A stretch of 64,000 nt of DNA from Tubulanus polymorphus (taxonomy: Eukaryota; Nemertea; Palaeonemertea; Tubulaniformes; Tubulanidae). The number at the start of each line of letters is the position of its first letter. Position 1 is the first letter of the stretch. Positions 1 to 12,004 of the stretch are shown piece after piece. The position numbers and the translations under genes were made by a program. The stretch covers positions 1,948,916-2,012,915 of the forward strand of contig NC_134032.1 in assembly GCF_964204645.1 (NCBI RefSeq), read 5' to 3'. Below the pieces are notes generated by a model that was not told where the DNA came from, searched no databases, and saw only the letters and a list, made by a program, of their open reading frames with translations.

Positions 1-540
1 CCGGATATTTCCCAAAACCGCAAGAAGTAAATCCGATTAGAAGCCATTATCATCGACAATTAGGAACAACTTCCTTTACATTTGCCACTGCAACACTCGG
101 CACTATAGATACACGGAAACCCCTTTGACGTGCAACCTGGAAATCCTAATAAAAACCTATAAAACCTATAAAACATGAACATTTAAACGGAATTATGAAG
201 TGAAACCATTATCTTACACATTCATAGTGAAGAGATAAGTTAAACCCCAACGGTGATTGCGACGACGAGAGATGTCAATCGATATCGGTCATGTCAATTG
301 TTCAGAAAAAAAAACGCGTGTGCAATTTACACGCAGATCTATTTATTTATGTGCGGCATACACATATAATTAGATTAATATATAACATATGAATTAGTTC
401 CAAGCCCAAATGGGCGTACAGGTCACAATCACCCTTGATATTCTGAAAAACCCAACGGTCCAATTAGCTAAATTCATTAAGACCGGCTTAGATGTATATA
501 GATCCCTCCAATAGTATATATAGTATTGTAAATAGTTGAT
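1..540. other. Intergenic, no gene seen
   Basis: AT-rich DNA with no ORF that looks coding and no recognisable repeat family before the TA tract that follows. Confidence 0.5.
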
Positions 541-715
<175 letters not shown>

Positions 716-798
716 CACGTGTAATAGTTTTCCTCCATATACAATGGAAATGGTTGGAGTGTAAATAAAATCGTAATCGTAATCGTAATCGTAATGGT

Positions 799-1061
799 CA
801 TTCGTGTCGGGATACAAGTATATGATAATGATAATTCACCAAGCAATGAATTCGTTCATTACTCACCCGCATCTACCACTGATACGACACCGACCACAAT
901 CACAACAACAGCGCATACCCGAGTCATCACGTAAGCAAACATATTCACAAACTAAAATTTGAAATAAATAGGTCCTGATCATTCGGCAGTTTTATATCAT
1001 AAGCTATCAGAGAATAACCCTTTCAGCAGATAATGTACCAGCTCTAGCAAACGAAAACAAC
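799..1061. other. Intergenic, no gene seen
   Basis: No coding frame or repeat was recognised between the microsatellites and the next MITE. Confidence 0.4.
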
Positions 1062-1172
1062 CGGGTCCAGTTCCACAGTTCTGAGTTCAGATTTGACCCT
1101 GGGTTAAAACGTTGAAAATGAACTAACTTTAACTCAGAGTTAACTCTAACTCACAACTGTGGAACTGGGTCC
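1062..1172. mobile_element. MITE, GGACCCAGTTCCACAG family
   Basis: A short fold-back unit with near-perfect terminal inverted repeats. It starts with GGGTCCAGTTCCACAG and ends with its complement CTGTGGAACTGGGTCC. The interior is built from GAGTTAACTC-type palindromes. Relatives occur near 3540-3680, 5920-6010, 24866-25242, 50494-50606 and 52030-52256. No transposase is present. Confidence 0.75.
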
Positions 1173-1980
1173 TGATAATATATTAAATAGCAGCAATAGC
1201 GGGTGTGCAGCAGTTCGGGCAGTTTCATAAAGATAGTCACATCAGTTCGTAACAGCAAGAATAAAAGTCACGATCAATTTGGTAAATATCGTATCCCAAC
1301 ATTAGATCGAATTGAAGTGACTGAAAGGTATCTGTTTTGTTAGGCCTTTAAGGAGAAATTCATCAAACGTTGACGCTCAACAAAATCGGTTTTTGTTTTT
1401 TCGTGTAACATGATCACTTACCTCAGTCGGTTCTTCCAACGAATTCAACTTAACGAAATGAAAATATAGCGTTTTCTCAAGTCACAGCAGTCGGCGAATG
1501 ACTAAAACGCATAAACATACGATATTTTATACGTTTCAAATTCGAATCGAAATCACTCTAGTGATTGCACAGCGCCAAATTGATTGAAACTGATATTCGA
1601 TGTTTTGGGATCAGCGAAGAATCGATTTAGCTGTACTAACGTATGTAGGCAATTTTCCAGTCCATGAGCTAGGGCCGGGAAACTGGCATTCATTTTTGGC
1701 CACAAAGGGTCGAAACGGTTAGTCCTTAATGATGAAACCGTTATAAAGGAACTCCATGAAGAAATCAAGTAACGTACTTTACACCCTAGTCGGCGAACGA
1801 GGGTAATCGTCATACGTATTATTTCGATGTGTTGTTTGTGAAATTTGTGAAACTACTGTCATCGAACTTCCTTGATAACAACTATATGATACATGTCTTT
1901 TTTACTGGAATTCATTATTAGACCATTTTGATTTCTCTGTCGATGGAGTTTAGATAAACCCAAAACCGTTTAAATCTAAT
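1173..1980. other. Intergenic, no gene seen
   Basis: Short frames only (one of 86 codons on the minus strand at 1553-1813 has no recognisable motif). Nothing else was identified. Confidence 0.4.
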
Positions 1981-2542
1981 CATCAGGCTTACAACTGTTA
2001 GCCATCATCAGGCGTACAACTGTTAGCCATCATCAGGCGTACAACTGTTAGCCATCATCAGGCGTACAACTGTTAGCCATCATCAGGCGTACAACTGTTA
2101 GCCATCATCAGGCGTACAACTGTTAGCCATCATCAGGCGTACAACTGTTAGCCATCATCAGGCGTACAACTGTTAGCCATCATCAGGCGTACAACTGTTA
2201 GCCATCATCAGGCGTACAACTGTTAGCCATTATCAGGCGTACAACTGTTAGCCATCATCAGGCGTACAACTGTTAGCCATCATCAGGCGTACAACTGTTA
2301 GCCATCATCAGGCGTACAACTGTTAGCCATCATCAAGCGTACAACTGTTAGCCATCATCAAGCGTACAACTGTTAGCCATCATCAGGCGTACAACTGTTA
2401 GCCATCATCAGGCGTACAACTGTTAGCCATCATCAGGCGTACAACTGTTAGCCATCATCAGGCGTACAACTGTTAGCCATCATCAGGCGTACAACTGTTA
2501 GCCATCATCAGGCGTACAACTGTTAGCCATCATCAGGCGTAC
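1981..2542. repeat. 25-bp minisatellite, about 22 copies
   Basis: A head-to-tail array of a 25-bp unit (CATCAGGCGTACAACTGTTA plus GCCAT). It is nearly homogeneous, with a few G-to-A and C-to-T variants. There are no spacers, so it is not a CRISPR array. A single copy of the core (GCCATCATCAGGC) lies in the middle of a MITE at 34577-34720, and the DNA just right of this array (2665-2735) matches the right half of that MITE. The array therefore probably grew inside a MITE copy. Confidence 0.95.
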
Positions 2543-2574
2543 TCTTACGAGATCAGATCGGGATCATACGCGCA

Positions 2575-2650
2575 GTACGCCTGATGATGGCTAACAGTTG
2601 TACGCCTGATGATGGCTAACAGTTGTACGCCTGATGATGCCTAACAGTTG
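2575..2650. repeat. Inverted arm of the 25-bp minisatellite (3 units)
   Basis: About three copies of the 25-bp unit in the opposite orientation, separated from the main array by about 32 bp of unrelated sequence. Together they form a potential hairpin with a 75-bp stem and a surplus of direct repeats on one side. Confidence 0.9.
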
Positions 2651-2659
2651 TTAGACAAA

Positions 2660-2738
2660 ACGTCGCTCCTCAAATACAATCATTCTGATATAGAATTTTT
2701 CAAACTTGGCTTCGTTATCGTGGGATTTCTCTCGTCAT
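2660..2738. mobile_element. Right half of a MITE flanking the minisatellite
   Basis: The stretch containing CAAATACAATCATTC, then CTTGGCTTCGTTATCGTGGG and ATTTCTCTCGTCAT, matches the right arm of the fold-back element at 34577-34720. The left arm is not recognisable on the far side of the minisatellite. Confidence 0.75.
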
Positions 2739-3010
2739 GCTTAACGATAATGACATGCGTGATAAATTTCAAAAGTCGAGAAAAGTTTCTCAGTTGTGAT
2801 AATTCGATTGTCCTCTTTTAGACACGGAAATTCGTTTGATTGAAAATAACCTATCCGCCGAAATTGTATGTGCTGGTAATGAAGACCACAAATCAAAACG
2901 CCTCATGTGAATTATATACGTAAAAGGAAATTTGGGTAAATAATTTCATGCAGAGTTAAAAGGACTGATGCTTAACCGGTAAAAATAAGAAATACAAAAT
3001 ATACGTATAA

Positions 3011-3231
3011 GGCTAAACAAAAATGATACCTTGTTTCTCCGCAGCGGCCGGGTCATTTTTGTAAAATATGATAAAATTTGTAAACAGTTCATTTCTATAG
3101 CGGCCGGGTCTGTTATGGTAAAATTGATCACGATTTTAAAAAAAGTAATGTATAGGGTAGATAGGCGGCCGGCCGGGTGAACATTTAAGCTCAGCAGAGC
3201 GGAGAAACAAGGTATCAAATTTTTTTTAGCC
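3011..3231. mobile_element. MITE with GGCTAAACAAAA...TACCTTGTTTCTCC TIRs
   Basis: This is 221 bp with inverted termini (GGCTAAACAAAAATGATACC against GGTATCA...TTTAGCC). It is flanked on both sides by TAA. Inverted GGAGAAACAAGGTA blocks and internal CGGCCGGGT motifs are visible. A relative sits at 14999-15206. The 3-bp TAA duplication would fit a PIF/Harbinger-type origin, but no transposase is present to confirm it. Confidence 0.8.
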
Positions 3232-3529
3232 TAAGGATATACGATATTTAAGGCCACCATGAAACAATAAACCGTTGCAAACAATTTCAGCTCCTGTTTT
3301 CAAAATTAGTCACCTGTTTCATCTTCAGATTCCAATTTCCACAATATCAGCTCGATCGATACTCATCGTGAATCGATGAGGAAATCTAATATTCACATCG
3401 AGTGATTCTGTTTTTATTATCGGTAGCACGGGAACCCAACACTCTCGAAACCCTAGCCATGCAGAAAAACACTGATCTTTACACCTTGTCCTTGTCCCAG
3501 CATCAGCTTTTTGACACATATATATATAT

Positions 3530-3572
3530 AACATTGAAAATGAACTAACCTTCGTATATATATATATATATG

Positions 3573-3619
<47 letters not shown>

Positions 3620-3680
3620 GAAGGTTAGTTCATTTTCAATGTTTTAACTCGGGGTGCAAATCTTAACTAACAACTGGAAC
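3530..3680. mobile_element. MITE (GTTCCACAG family relative) with central (AT)n
   Basis: Inverted arms (CATTGAAAATGAACTAACCTTCG and its complement) flank a TA-dinucleotide expansion of about 60 bp. The microsatellite has expanded at the centre of the fold-back. Confidence 0.75.
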
Positions 3681-3689
3681 ATGCCATGG

Positions 3690-5030
3690 GAAGTGGGTTC
3701 GTGTTCCCGTAACCCGCCGATATATGCATAAACATGCTGCGTACGGTAACGCCACCTGCCGTTCCCATATCCCGGCAATTTCATAACGCGATTTTTTTCT
3801 CCCACAACCAAGTTCCTAGTGCCTTTTGTACGGTGTCAAAGGAGATAGAAACGTATTGGTACGGTAAAAAACAATTTTTTCTAGCTAAGGCTAAATCTCC
3901 GACCCCGCGAAGTAAGAAAGAATTACTTCCGATTTTTTTCATCGTACCGGCTGGCACGAACCCAGCATTATCGCGGACCCACGATAAATACCGGGTAGCT
4001 GGAAAATATTTGTACCAACTTAGTTAGCTGTTTGGGGTGTAGGCCTACTAACCATGCCGATATAGATGCGATCCTAAAACATCTACTTTTCGGGGATCTA
4101 TTAAGACCACTATCGCCATTTTTATTGTCATACTTAAACAACAGAATTTTTTATGATGACGGCTATCTGATCCCCGAAGATAAAGCTAGTTAGCAAGCGT
4201 AATATATCAAGTCATCTTAAATTGCGGGGCGTGACAAGATGGCTATGTCAACCAACCACCGTTCGACTTCTATTCAAAGCGCACATTTCTTTTGAAAACT
4301 CATAAACTGACCGATTCAAACTTCTCGAATATGAGAACGTGCGTTGATGTCAGATGTGTCGTGTTACATAGTATTGATTATACACAAACTGTTTTACGGC
4401 TTAACTCGAATCATCGGAACACTACAGAACTTCGCAACTGAATACTCAATGATTGAATTAAAATGTCATTTGCGGAAAGCGCAAACAAATGAAGATGAAA
4501 TTAAAAACATCGATGAAATTCATTCTATCTATGTATGGTTAATCGATGCTTAAAACGATGAAGTTACTAAGGATCCATAGCCTTTCGACCAATCAGCACG
4601 ATACCAATTAATTGAACAAGTAAACCAATTAGATTCCTGATATTTGAAACAATTTTTTTTCTAAATTACAGCACTGAGGATGTTCTTAAGACTAGATCGA
4701 CTGTGCTTCAGAAGGTTACTTTCTTTAGACCAGTGGTCAGAAATCATTACGGTACATTGTCACCTTCGCCTATACATGAATAGTATTATATTCTGTATGT
4801 GAGAAAAAATTTTGAAATTATGTAGATGATTGGTAATGATTATTTTCGTTTGATAACCTTTTTCCAATTCCTCAATATTTTAAGGAATCTCCGAATGATA
4901 AATAAAAGATTCGCATTAGTAAATATCACGTGGAAGCCTTAAACGTGAATGATCTTCCACCAAAGGTACTAAGTCTATAGTTTGGTATAATATATAACGT
5001 TTATATTGTTTATCTATTTAATTATACGAT
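3690..5030. other. Intergenic, no gene supported
   Basis: Frames of 97 codons (3734-4027) and 69 codons (4344-4553) were examined. Neither shows a domain, a consistent splice context or a recognisable motif. Nothing else was identified. Confidence 0.4.
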
Positions 5031-5032
5031 TT

Positions 5033-6239
5033 TCAAGTTGTGAAGTTCTGATGACGACAGGCTCGGAGACCATAAAACACAATTCGCAGGGAAGCCCACG
5101 AAACAGCAGTTCCCAGTGTTTTATCAAATTCCTCGCGTTTTTCCCAAAAGATATCAGATCCCCGTTTTTCAGAATCGTGGTCACCCGGTTCATTCTCAGG
5201 TAGGAAAAAAAATACTTCTTTTTCATTTGAATACCTCTCTGCACAAAGATCATCCGACCCTCCTCACTGCCATGATCACCGCACCATTATCTTTCCACAA
5301 GTCGCTCGCCTTAAAAGAAAAATTGAAACTTCTCATTCCCCTAAACTATTACCATCAAATGAATTCATTTCTATCCTGGTATCTGCTATACAGTGGCGCC
5401 ATCTGACGGGATAGCTGGTGCACTGGTACCCTTAACCCTTTCAGTGCGTCTACACCGCAGTGCGGTGTATAAATCAGTGATGGATTTTGCTAGTACACTG
5501 CACTGCGGTGTATTGATTTGATTAGTAATTATCTCTCTTGAAAGATGGCAGCACCTGTCAAAAACATAGTGAAATACTAGTAACTAACGATACACCGCGC
5601 CGCGGTGTAGACGCACTATAGTGGTATTCCTGTTGTTCAACTCACTAGGGTGGAATTTTCCCAGATTTTCACATTTTCTCAAGCACTATAGGGTATTAAT
5701 TAGTCAGCACGGAAAGGGTTAACAGTAGAGTTAAAGCTCATTTTGACTGTTTAGTTAAAGTAATAACTCCGTTTGACTGTGAAAGTACAAGTGATTGGTA
5801 AAATTGAGTCAAATATAACCTCCCATTTTTGTGGCAATTGGGTTCAGGGATTCTTTTTACACCAAAAGGTAAATTTCATAATTGAAAACGCGCACTTCTT
5901 GTGGAACCGATCAGGACCCAGTTCCGCAACTGTCAGTTGGGATTTGACTCGGAAAATGAAACTCATAGTTAACCCTTACTCACAACACTGTGGACGTGGA
6001 TCCGCACTATCAATAGTAAAATAAACAAAATTCTATTCAAGAAAAAAAATACTTTCGGATTATTCGAAACTCACCGGAAAACTCTTCTTTTCGGCGTCAG
6101 TCGTCTGCAAAGTTCCTCGTTTTAAGTAGGAGAGGTCGGCTTTTTCCGTCGGGAGGAACCAACTGGAGGGTAAGTTGAGAACGACCGCCGTGGACGCGAC
6201 AACCGTCGACACCGCGTACCACCACATCGATACAGCCAT
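5033..6239 (-). CDS. Unrecognised small membrane protein, two exons
   Basis: Two minus-strand exons join in phase. Exon 1 (6239-6075, 55 codons) starts at an ATG just after a splice-acceptor-like TTTGCAG and ends CCG|GTGAGT. Exon 2 (5194-5033, 53 codons plus TGA) follows a CCTACCTGAG acceptor. The predicted protein is 108 aa. An N-terminal hydrophobic segment (about residues 5-27, starting MAVSMWWYAV) could be a membrane anchor. It is followed by a charged middle (DSEKRGSDIFWEKREEFDK) and a second mildly hydrophobic stretch (LGTAVSWASLRIVFYG). I do not recognise the family. Size and layout recall small mitochondrial inner-membrane or assembly proteins, but that is inference. The intron holds a piggyBac-type MITE and another MITE. 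The model rests on phase compatibility and splice consensus only. Confidence 0.5.
5436..5718. mobile_element. piggyBac-type MITE (TTAA / CCCTTTCAGTGC), copy 1
   Basis: A ~283-bp element flanked by TTAA on both sides, with terminal inverted repeats CCCTTTCAGTGC. It contains several imperfect palindromes of the type TACACCGCAGTGCGGTGTA. TTAA targets with CCC-starting termini are the hallmark of piggyBac transposons. There is no coding capacity. It is inverted relative to most other copies in the window and lies in an intron of the small gene at 5033-6239. Confidence 0.9.
5917..6005. mobile_element. Diverged MITE, GTTCCACAG family
   Basis: Starts GGACCCAGTTCCGCAACTGT and ends near CACTGTGGACGTGGATCC. 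It is a degenerate member of the family at 1062-1172. Confidence 0.6.
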
Positions 6240-6568
6240 CCTTACTAAACTGCAAATCTGTTCATAGAAACGTAGGATAGACATTTAAAAAAAAAGGAAT
6301 TTACCCTCGTATCTCCGCTACACGCGGAATTCCGCGGCCCTACGCGTCTTCGGGATCGTGCTTTTTTTTTATGAAATAAAAATGTGAGGCAAATGTGACA
6401 CAGTTGTTTCTTTCTTAAGCCTGGTATGACAAGCGTTACAGCTGTAGCGCGGTAATCTTCGTGAGTTTTAACCTTTGATAAATTCGATCTATCTATCGGA
6501 GCGTGGCCATTTTTACCAATGACCTCTGTTGCGGCTGCACTAGTCACGCTCCTACTACACAAACTAGG

Positions 6569-7012
6569 GGTCATCCTTATTACCGAGATGACGTATTTTA
6601 CCGAGATGAACCGAGATGAAATGAAATATAGCATATTTATTTATTTCTTATCGATTTTAACACTTGAAATCATGTTATATCAGTAATAAATACCTTCTAG
6701 AGTCATATTTTACATGTTGTTTTATTTAAAAAAATTTTGACTTCAAATACGTAAACTCGGTTAGCAATAAAATGTCATTGAATTTGATTGATCGACGATC
6801 TTATCTCGGTGGAGTTAAGTTATTTTTCTACACAAATAACCGACAAAATATGTAATAATATATGACTCCAGCAGGCATTTATTACTGATATAATATGATT
6901 TCAATGGTAACAATCGATAAGGAATAGATAAATATGTCATATTCAATTTCATCTCGGTTGATCTCGGTTCATCTCGGTAAAATACATCATCTCGGTAATA
7001 ATAAGGATGACC
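6569..7012. mobile_element. MITE with long TIRs (GGTCATCCTTATTACCGAGATG)
   Basis: About 444 bp. Both ends carry GGTCATCCTTATTACCGAGA followed by repeated CCGAGATGA motifs, and the inverted similarity extends roughly 100 bp inward to ATAAATATG and TCTTATCGAT. A partial, diverged further copy begins at about 7020 (CCTACTTATTACCGAG...). No coding capacity. Confidence 0.85.
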
Positions 7013-7403
7013 GCAAACTAGGTCCTACTTATTACCGAGTTCGAGATGACACAATTTACAGAGATGAACCGAGATGACATGAAATATAGCGTTTTTGTTA
7101 ATTTCTTAAGGCCAGTTTACATAAGTGGTGCTTTTCTCAAAACGCACTAACTATAAACTACTAACGGCAACTATGATAATATAAAGTTATTAGTTAGTTA
7201 AGAAGAAGCCTAATTTTCAGTAGCCTGACTGACTAACTTAGGCCACTCTTCGACAAACAAAAAATGTCAGTTCAATTCAAAGATACTGAAATGATTATCT
7301 TACCTTGCCCATCTTAAACTGCCATCATAAACAATGTCCGCGCCCGCGTTGACCGCTAAAGTGGACTTCAAACTTTAGAATCTGAACCCGGAAATGAAAA
7401 TCG

Positions 7404-10315
7404 CATCTAGGGCAATCTTAAGACCTGCTGCATATGGCGTCACAAGCCCCGAGGCTTGTCACGCCATATTGGGGCCTGACACGCCATGTGGTAAACATAA
7501 AATGAAAATCAAATCCTATGCAGGAGATGAAACGTCGACTACGTCTCGCGGGTTTTTCTTCCGAAGTTGAAATATTCGATTGGATATTTATTTGTCATAG
7601 ATGATTTACAACGTACTATATATACATAATAAGAACTACATATTACATCGCATATATGAAAATGATTTGATTCAGAAGATTACTTTTAATCAATAACTTA
7701 TAACGAGTAATGTTTGAATCAAACTTTATTTGATATGAATTTCTTATTTTGTAAGAATCTGATGGAACAGGAAAATACCAGGGTAAGGTAAAACTTAACA
7801 TATCTATTTACGGAATGTATTGATAGATTGAAAACATTTTACACTTAAAACACAATTAAAAACTTATCTTATCCTACTTCACTGGCATACATATTTACAA
7901 AATGAGTTTTACAGAATAGAAATTGATCGTTGTTTGTTAATCTAATGCAGTGTACACACTTTATTTTGAAACACAATTTAAACAATAACATATTTCGCCA
8001 GCATATGAAAGATACAAAAACATTACATATATATCTACTGAATGAGTTTTACAGAATAAAGATTTTAATTAACTATCTTACATTTCAATGAATCATTCAT
8101 CTATTTCACATGATTTGTTGATCAATTAGTCTTAGAAGAACATAGATAATGTTAGAAAAACATATATGGTGAGCCAGGCTCCAATCTAGTGTGATCTGCA
8201 GTCAATACGGCTCCTAAAATCACTAAGCCTTCTACATGGCGTGTCCGGCCCCAAATGGTCTGCAGAAAAGCTTCAATTGAAACATGGCGTGAGAGGACCC
8301 GATCGGTTTTCCTACAAACAAATGAATAATTGTCACTAATTCTCTTAAATGTTCAAAGATTAATCATACTATATGGTTTGTCAATCATTTAGTCTTATAA
8401 AAGAGCAAATACTGTTACTATAAACTCCTAAAATCACGTTGTCTTCTACATGGCGTGTCAGGCCCCAAATGTTCTGCCGCCAATATGGCGTGAGAGGACC
8501 CGATCGGTTTTCTATGGAAGCAATTAATTGTCACTAATTATATCTTTAGTTTCAATTAGTTATATATTGTTCATGATTTGATAATCACAAAGTGTTAGAA
8601 AACAAAACAAATACTGCTAGAAAAACTGCGATTTGTCTTCTATAGCGTGTCAAGCCCCGAACGTTCTGCAGCCAATATGGCGTGTCAGGCCCCAAATGGT
8701 CTGCAGAATAGCTTCAATTGAGACATGGCGTGAGAGGACCCGAACGGTTTTCCGTATAAACAAATGAATAATTGTCATTAATTGTGTTAAATGTTCAAAG
8801 ATTTATCATTCTACATGGTTTGTCAATCATTTAGACTTAGAAAAAAGACAAATATTGTTTCAAAAAGCTCCTAAAATCACGCTGTCTTCTACATGGCGTG
8901 TCAGGCCCCAAATGTTCTGCAGCCAATATGGCGTGTCAGGCCCCGAACGGTCTGCAGAATAGCTTCAATTGATGAATAATTGTCACTAATTATCATAAAT
9001 ATTCAAAGATTTATCATTATTCATGGTTTGTCAATCATTTAGACTTAGAAAAAAGACAAATATTGTTTCAAAAAGCTCCTAAAATCACGCTGTCTTCTAC
9101 ATGGCGTGTCAGGCCCCAAATGTTCTGCAGCCAATATGGTGTGTCAGGCCCCGAACGGTCTGCAGAACAGCTTCAATTGATGAATAATTGTCACTAATTA
9201 TCATAAATATTCAAAGATTTATCATTCTACATGGTTTGTCAATCCTTTAGACTTAGAAAAAAGACAAATATTGTTTCAAAAAGCTCCTAAAATCACGCTG
9301 TCTCCTACATGGCGTGTCAGGCCCCAGATGTTCTGCAGCCAATATGGTGTGTCAGGCCCCGAACGGTCTGCAGAATAGCTTCAATTGATGCATAATTATC
9401 ATAAATATTCAAAGATTGATCATTATACATGGTTTGTCAATCATTTAGACTTAGAAAAGAAGGCAAATATTGTTTCAAAAAGCTCCTAAAATCACGCTGT
9501 CTTCTACATGGCGTGTCAGGCCCCAAAGTGTTCTGCCGCCAATATGGCGTGAGAGGACCCGATCAGTTTTCTATGGAAGCAACTAATTGCCACTAATTAT
9601 ATCTTTAGTTTCAATTATTTATATATATTGTTCATAATCATAAAGTCTTATAAAACAAAACAAATACTGCTAGAAAAATCGCGATTTGTCTTCTATGCGT
9701 GTCAGGCCCCAAATGTTCAGCAGCCAATATGGCGTATCGAGCCCTAAATGGTCTGCAGAATAGCTTCAATTTTCATGGCGTGAGAGGACCTGATTGGATT
9801 TCCGTAGAAATAAATGAATAATTGTGACTGATTATCTTAAATTTCAATCAGTAGTACAACAATAATTAAGTCTTAGAAAGTTTATAAATCGTTGTTTTTA
9901 TTTTGTTCATATGTAAAAATATACAAAAATCGCTTTGGTAAATGTAGCTGATGATCTCCTGATCGTCTCGCACCATAACGGATACCTGCAAAAAACATAT
10001 TCGAAGAATTTTACATAAAAATCTTAAGTAAAAAAGGGATATAATTTTCTTTCAAAGTGGCTGCACTGAACGGAATACTTCAAAATAACGTATAAGTACC
10101 GGTACTGTGTATACGTTTAGACAATAAGTTAAGAAAAAATAGAAATTCATTACACATTGACATACCGGTACTTGAAATTATATCATTCAGGTTTTACACG
10201 TCGTATCGGACTTAAAAACGTGGTCCGTTCGACGCGAACATATATCTTCGTTCCGCGTGAATTATATATAGTCAATTTCAATATTTTTCGTGTTTTGTGG
10301 CGGACTCAAGATTGA
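7404..10315. mobile_element. Large TIR element with ~205-bp tandem units (copy A)
   Basis: The left end is shared exactly with copy B at 17252: CATCTAGGGCAATCTTAAGA, then GCATATGGCGTCACAAGCCCC. The right end is shared up to about 10273, with a degenerate terminus (ACTCAAGATTGA) at 10304-10315. The interior (about 8150-9790) has roughly eight diverged tandem units of ~205 bp. Each carries one to three ATGGCGTGTCAGGCCCC or GGCGTGAGAGGACCCGA motifs followed by TCTGCAG. The repeated motif is the core of the TIR itself, as in elements with many subterminal transposase sites. No transposase ORF was found, so it is a non-autonomous element of unknown superfamily. Confidence 0.8.
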
Positions 10316-11400
10316 TCCCGGATTAAGTACGAATATCTTAATTTACTGAAATATAGTCACATTCCTCCTGCTTGCAAAAATGATTTACCATTACCAGAAA
10401 ACCCCTGCTTCTAACAAACCAACAAACCCCCCAAAAATTTGTACACCAAAACACAAACCTTTTTCTAACAAACCAACTTACCTGCTTATAGAAGCCTGGC
10501 ATAAAAGGTTTTGGATCCCTGTATCTTTAGTCTAGTACCAGTGGCCAGTTGTAAGAGAGCCTGTAACAACTGGCTCAGGTGCGGATCTAGGGCCATTCAA
10601 TGACTACAGCACAACAGTGAAAAAAGGCACCAACTTTGAAAAGGGCCAGTATTAATGCCCAGTGAGCGAGTTTGACTTTGTCTTTGAGTGCCATTTATTG
10701 GTATCATGCCACTAAATTTGCCTGCCATTCAATTTGCTTGTGCCTTTTTTAGATTCGATTATATTTATAGAGCAACAATAAGTCTCTTTTGGAATAGTGC
10801 CCTTTTGAGTAAAGGAAAATGCCTTAGATTGCCTTTTATGATTTTGGTCAATTTATTATCATTCACATTTTGCTTTAGTCCTAGTACAGAAAGGCAGTTA
10901 TTTTTTTATGGCGCACAAATTGTGTGCCCTTTTATTTACTTTTTTCCCGAAACATAAATTTTTCAAGGGCATTTAAAAACTGCTGCTACCGCAGGTGCTG
11001 CATGTGCGATAGTCTGGATCTGCACCTGAACAACGACCAGCATTCAGACTACGATATCCTCTATCCACACTGTTCTTAAGTTCTTAACGACTGGGGCCAA
11101 AAAATATAAAAATTTTGAGCCTGGCCTTAGGCTTTGTGCCGTGGTTCCAGTGGACCCAGTCAGTAACCTGTCTGTGGTTTAGTTTCATGATCGGATATTT
11201 TCACAAGTTTGTATAAGCCGATCTGATTACAAAACTATAAAAGCTTACCACCAATAATTAGGTAGGGCCTACTGGTAATTAACTACTCTAGGTGGGAACA
11301 TTATTAAACTGTAATCAAACTGATAAACCTGGTACTTACCTGGTACTCTTATGTGAAGCGACAAAACTAGAATGGTAATTTTGTTCTTTAATTCTTGCAG
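10316..11400. other. Intergenic / probable COMMD8 5' region
   Basis: No supported coding exon. An 89-codon frame at 10688-10957 is low complexity. A TTCTTGCAG splice acceptor ends at 11400, so upstream noncoding exon(s) of COMMD8 probably lie here. Confidence 0.4.
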
Positions 11401-11431
11401 TTGCAGAATTATAACAACTACTGAACAGAAA

Positions 11432-12004
11432 ATGGCTTCCGAAGATTCGGCGTCATCGCGGGAAAATTCGCTCGTAACTATGATAGAAAAATGTCCTGAG
11501 GAAAAACAGACGGCGTTCATGAACGCGGTGATCGATCAGTCGTTAGGAAACCCGGCGCCTCGATATCAGGATTATGCGAAAATTTGGTCGCTAGAAGAAT
11601 GGTGGGAAATCACCGACAAAATCAAAGATGTCGCGAAAATAATCGTGAAATCCGGATACACGACGGCCGAGCAGGCGCGCGAAAGTATCGCAGCCGAATT
11701 ACGCAACAACGCGCTGATCGACGCGGTCTTAATTCGTGGCGACGAAATAAAGAAACGACTGAACGAAAACACGGTCGCCATTTCTCACCGGAGTTTAAAA
11801 GATTTCGACTGGAAAGTGAAATTAGTGATGTCGAGTAGTAAACTCGTTAACGTTAACGAACCGTTGTGTAATTTAGATTCGTACACGCTGGATACGGACG
11901 GCTGCAAAGACGTAACGAGCGTGGAATTGGACGCGAACGAATTGCGCGGTTTAATCGCGAAGTTGGAGAACGCGCACAAAGTCGTACAAAATTTGAGTGC
12001 ATAG
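11432..12004 (+). CDS. COMMD8: COMM domain-containing protein 8
   Basis: A single coding exon of 190 aa, starting at ATG 11432 after an acceptor (TTAATTCTTGCAG ending at 11400) that implies a spliced 5' UTR. COMMD proteins form the hetero-decameric Commander/COMMD ring that acts in endosomal recycling and cullin-ligase control. The N-terminal half has the COMMD8 pattern YQDYAKIW..EEWW. The C-terminal COMM domain (about residues 115-190) has the signature LKDFDWKVKLVMSS, then NLD..TLD, and ends in LIAKLENAHKVVQNL. Length matches the vertebrate protein (about 183 aa). The gene is convergent with the RPA34-like gene (stop codons 440 bp apart). The first 20 codons of the longer open frame read through the acceptor and were excluded. 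Confidence 0.93.
   Translation: MASEDSASSRENSLVTMIEKCPEEKQTAFMNAVIDQSLGNPAPRYQDYAKIWSLEEWWEITDKIKDVAKIIVKSGYTTAEQARESIAAELRNNALIDAVLIRGDEIKKRLNENTVAISHRSLKDFDWKVKLVMSSSKLVNVNEPLCNLDSYTLDTDGCKDVTSVELDANELRGLIAKLENAHKVVQNLSA

Noticed and set aside
1981..2542. CRISPR-like appearance of regular 25-bp repeats
   Set aside because: Units are directly adjacent with no spacers, and the genome is eukaryotic; it is a minisatellite.
3734..4027. 97-codon plus-strand frame
   Set aside because: No family resemblance, no splice context, immediately next to repeats.
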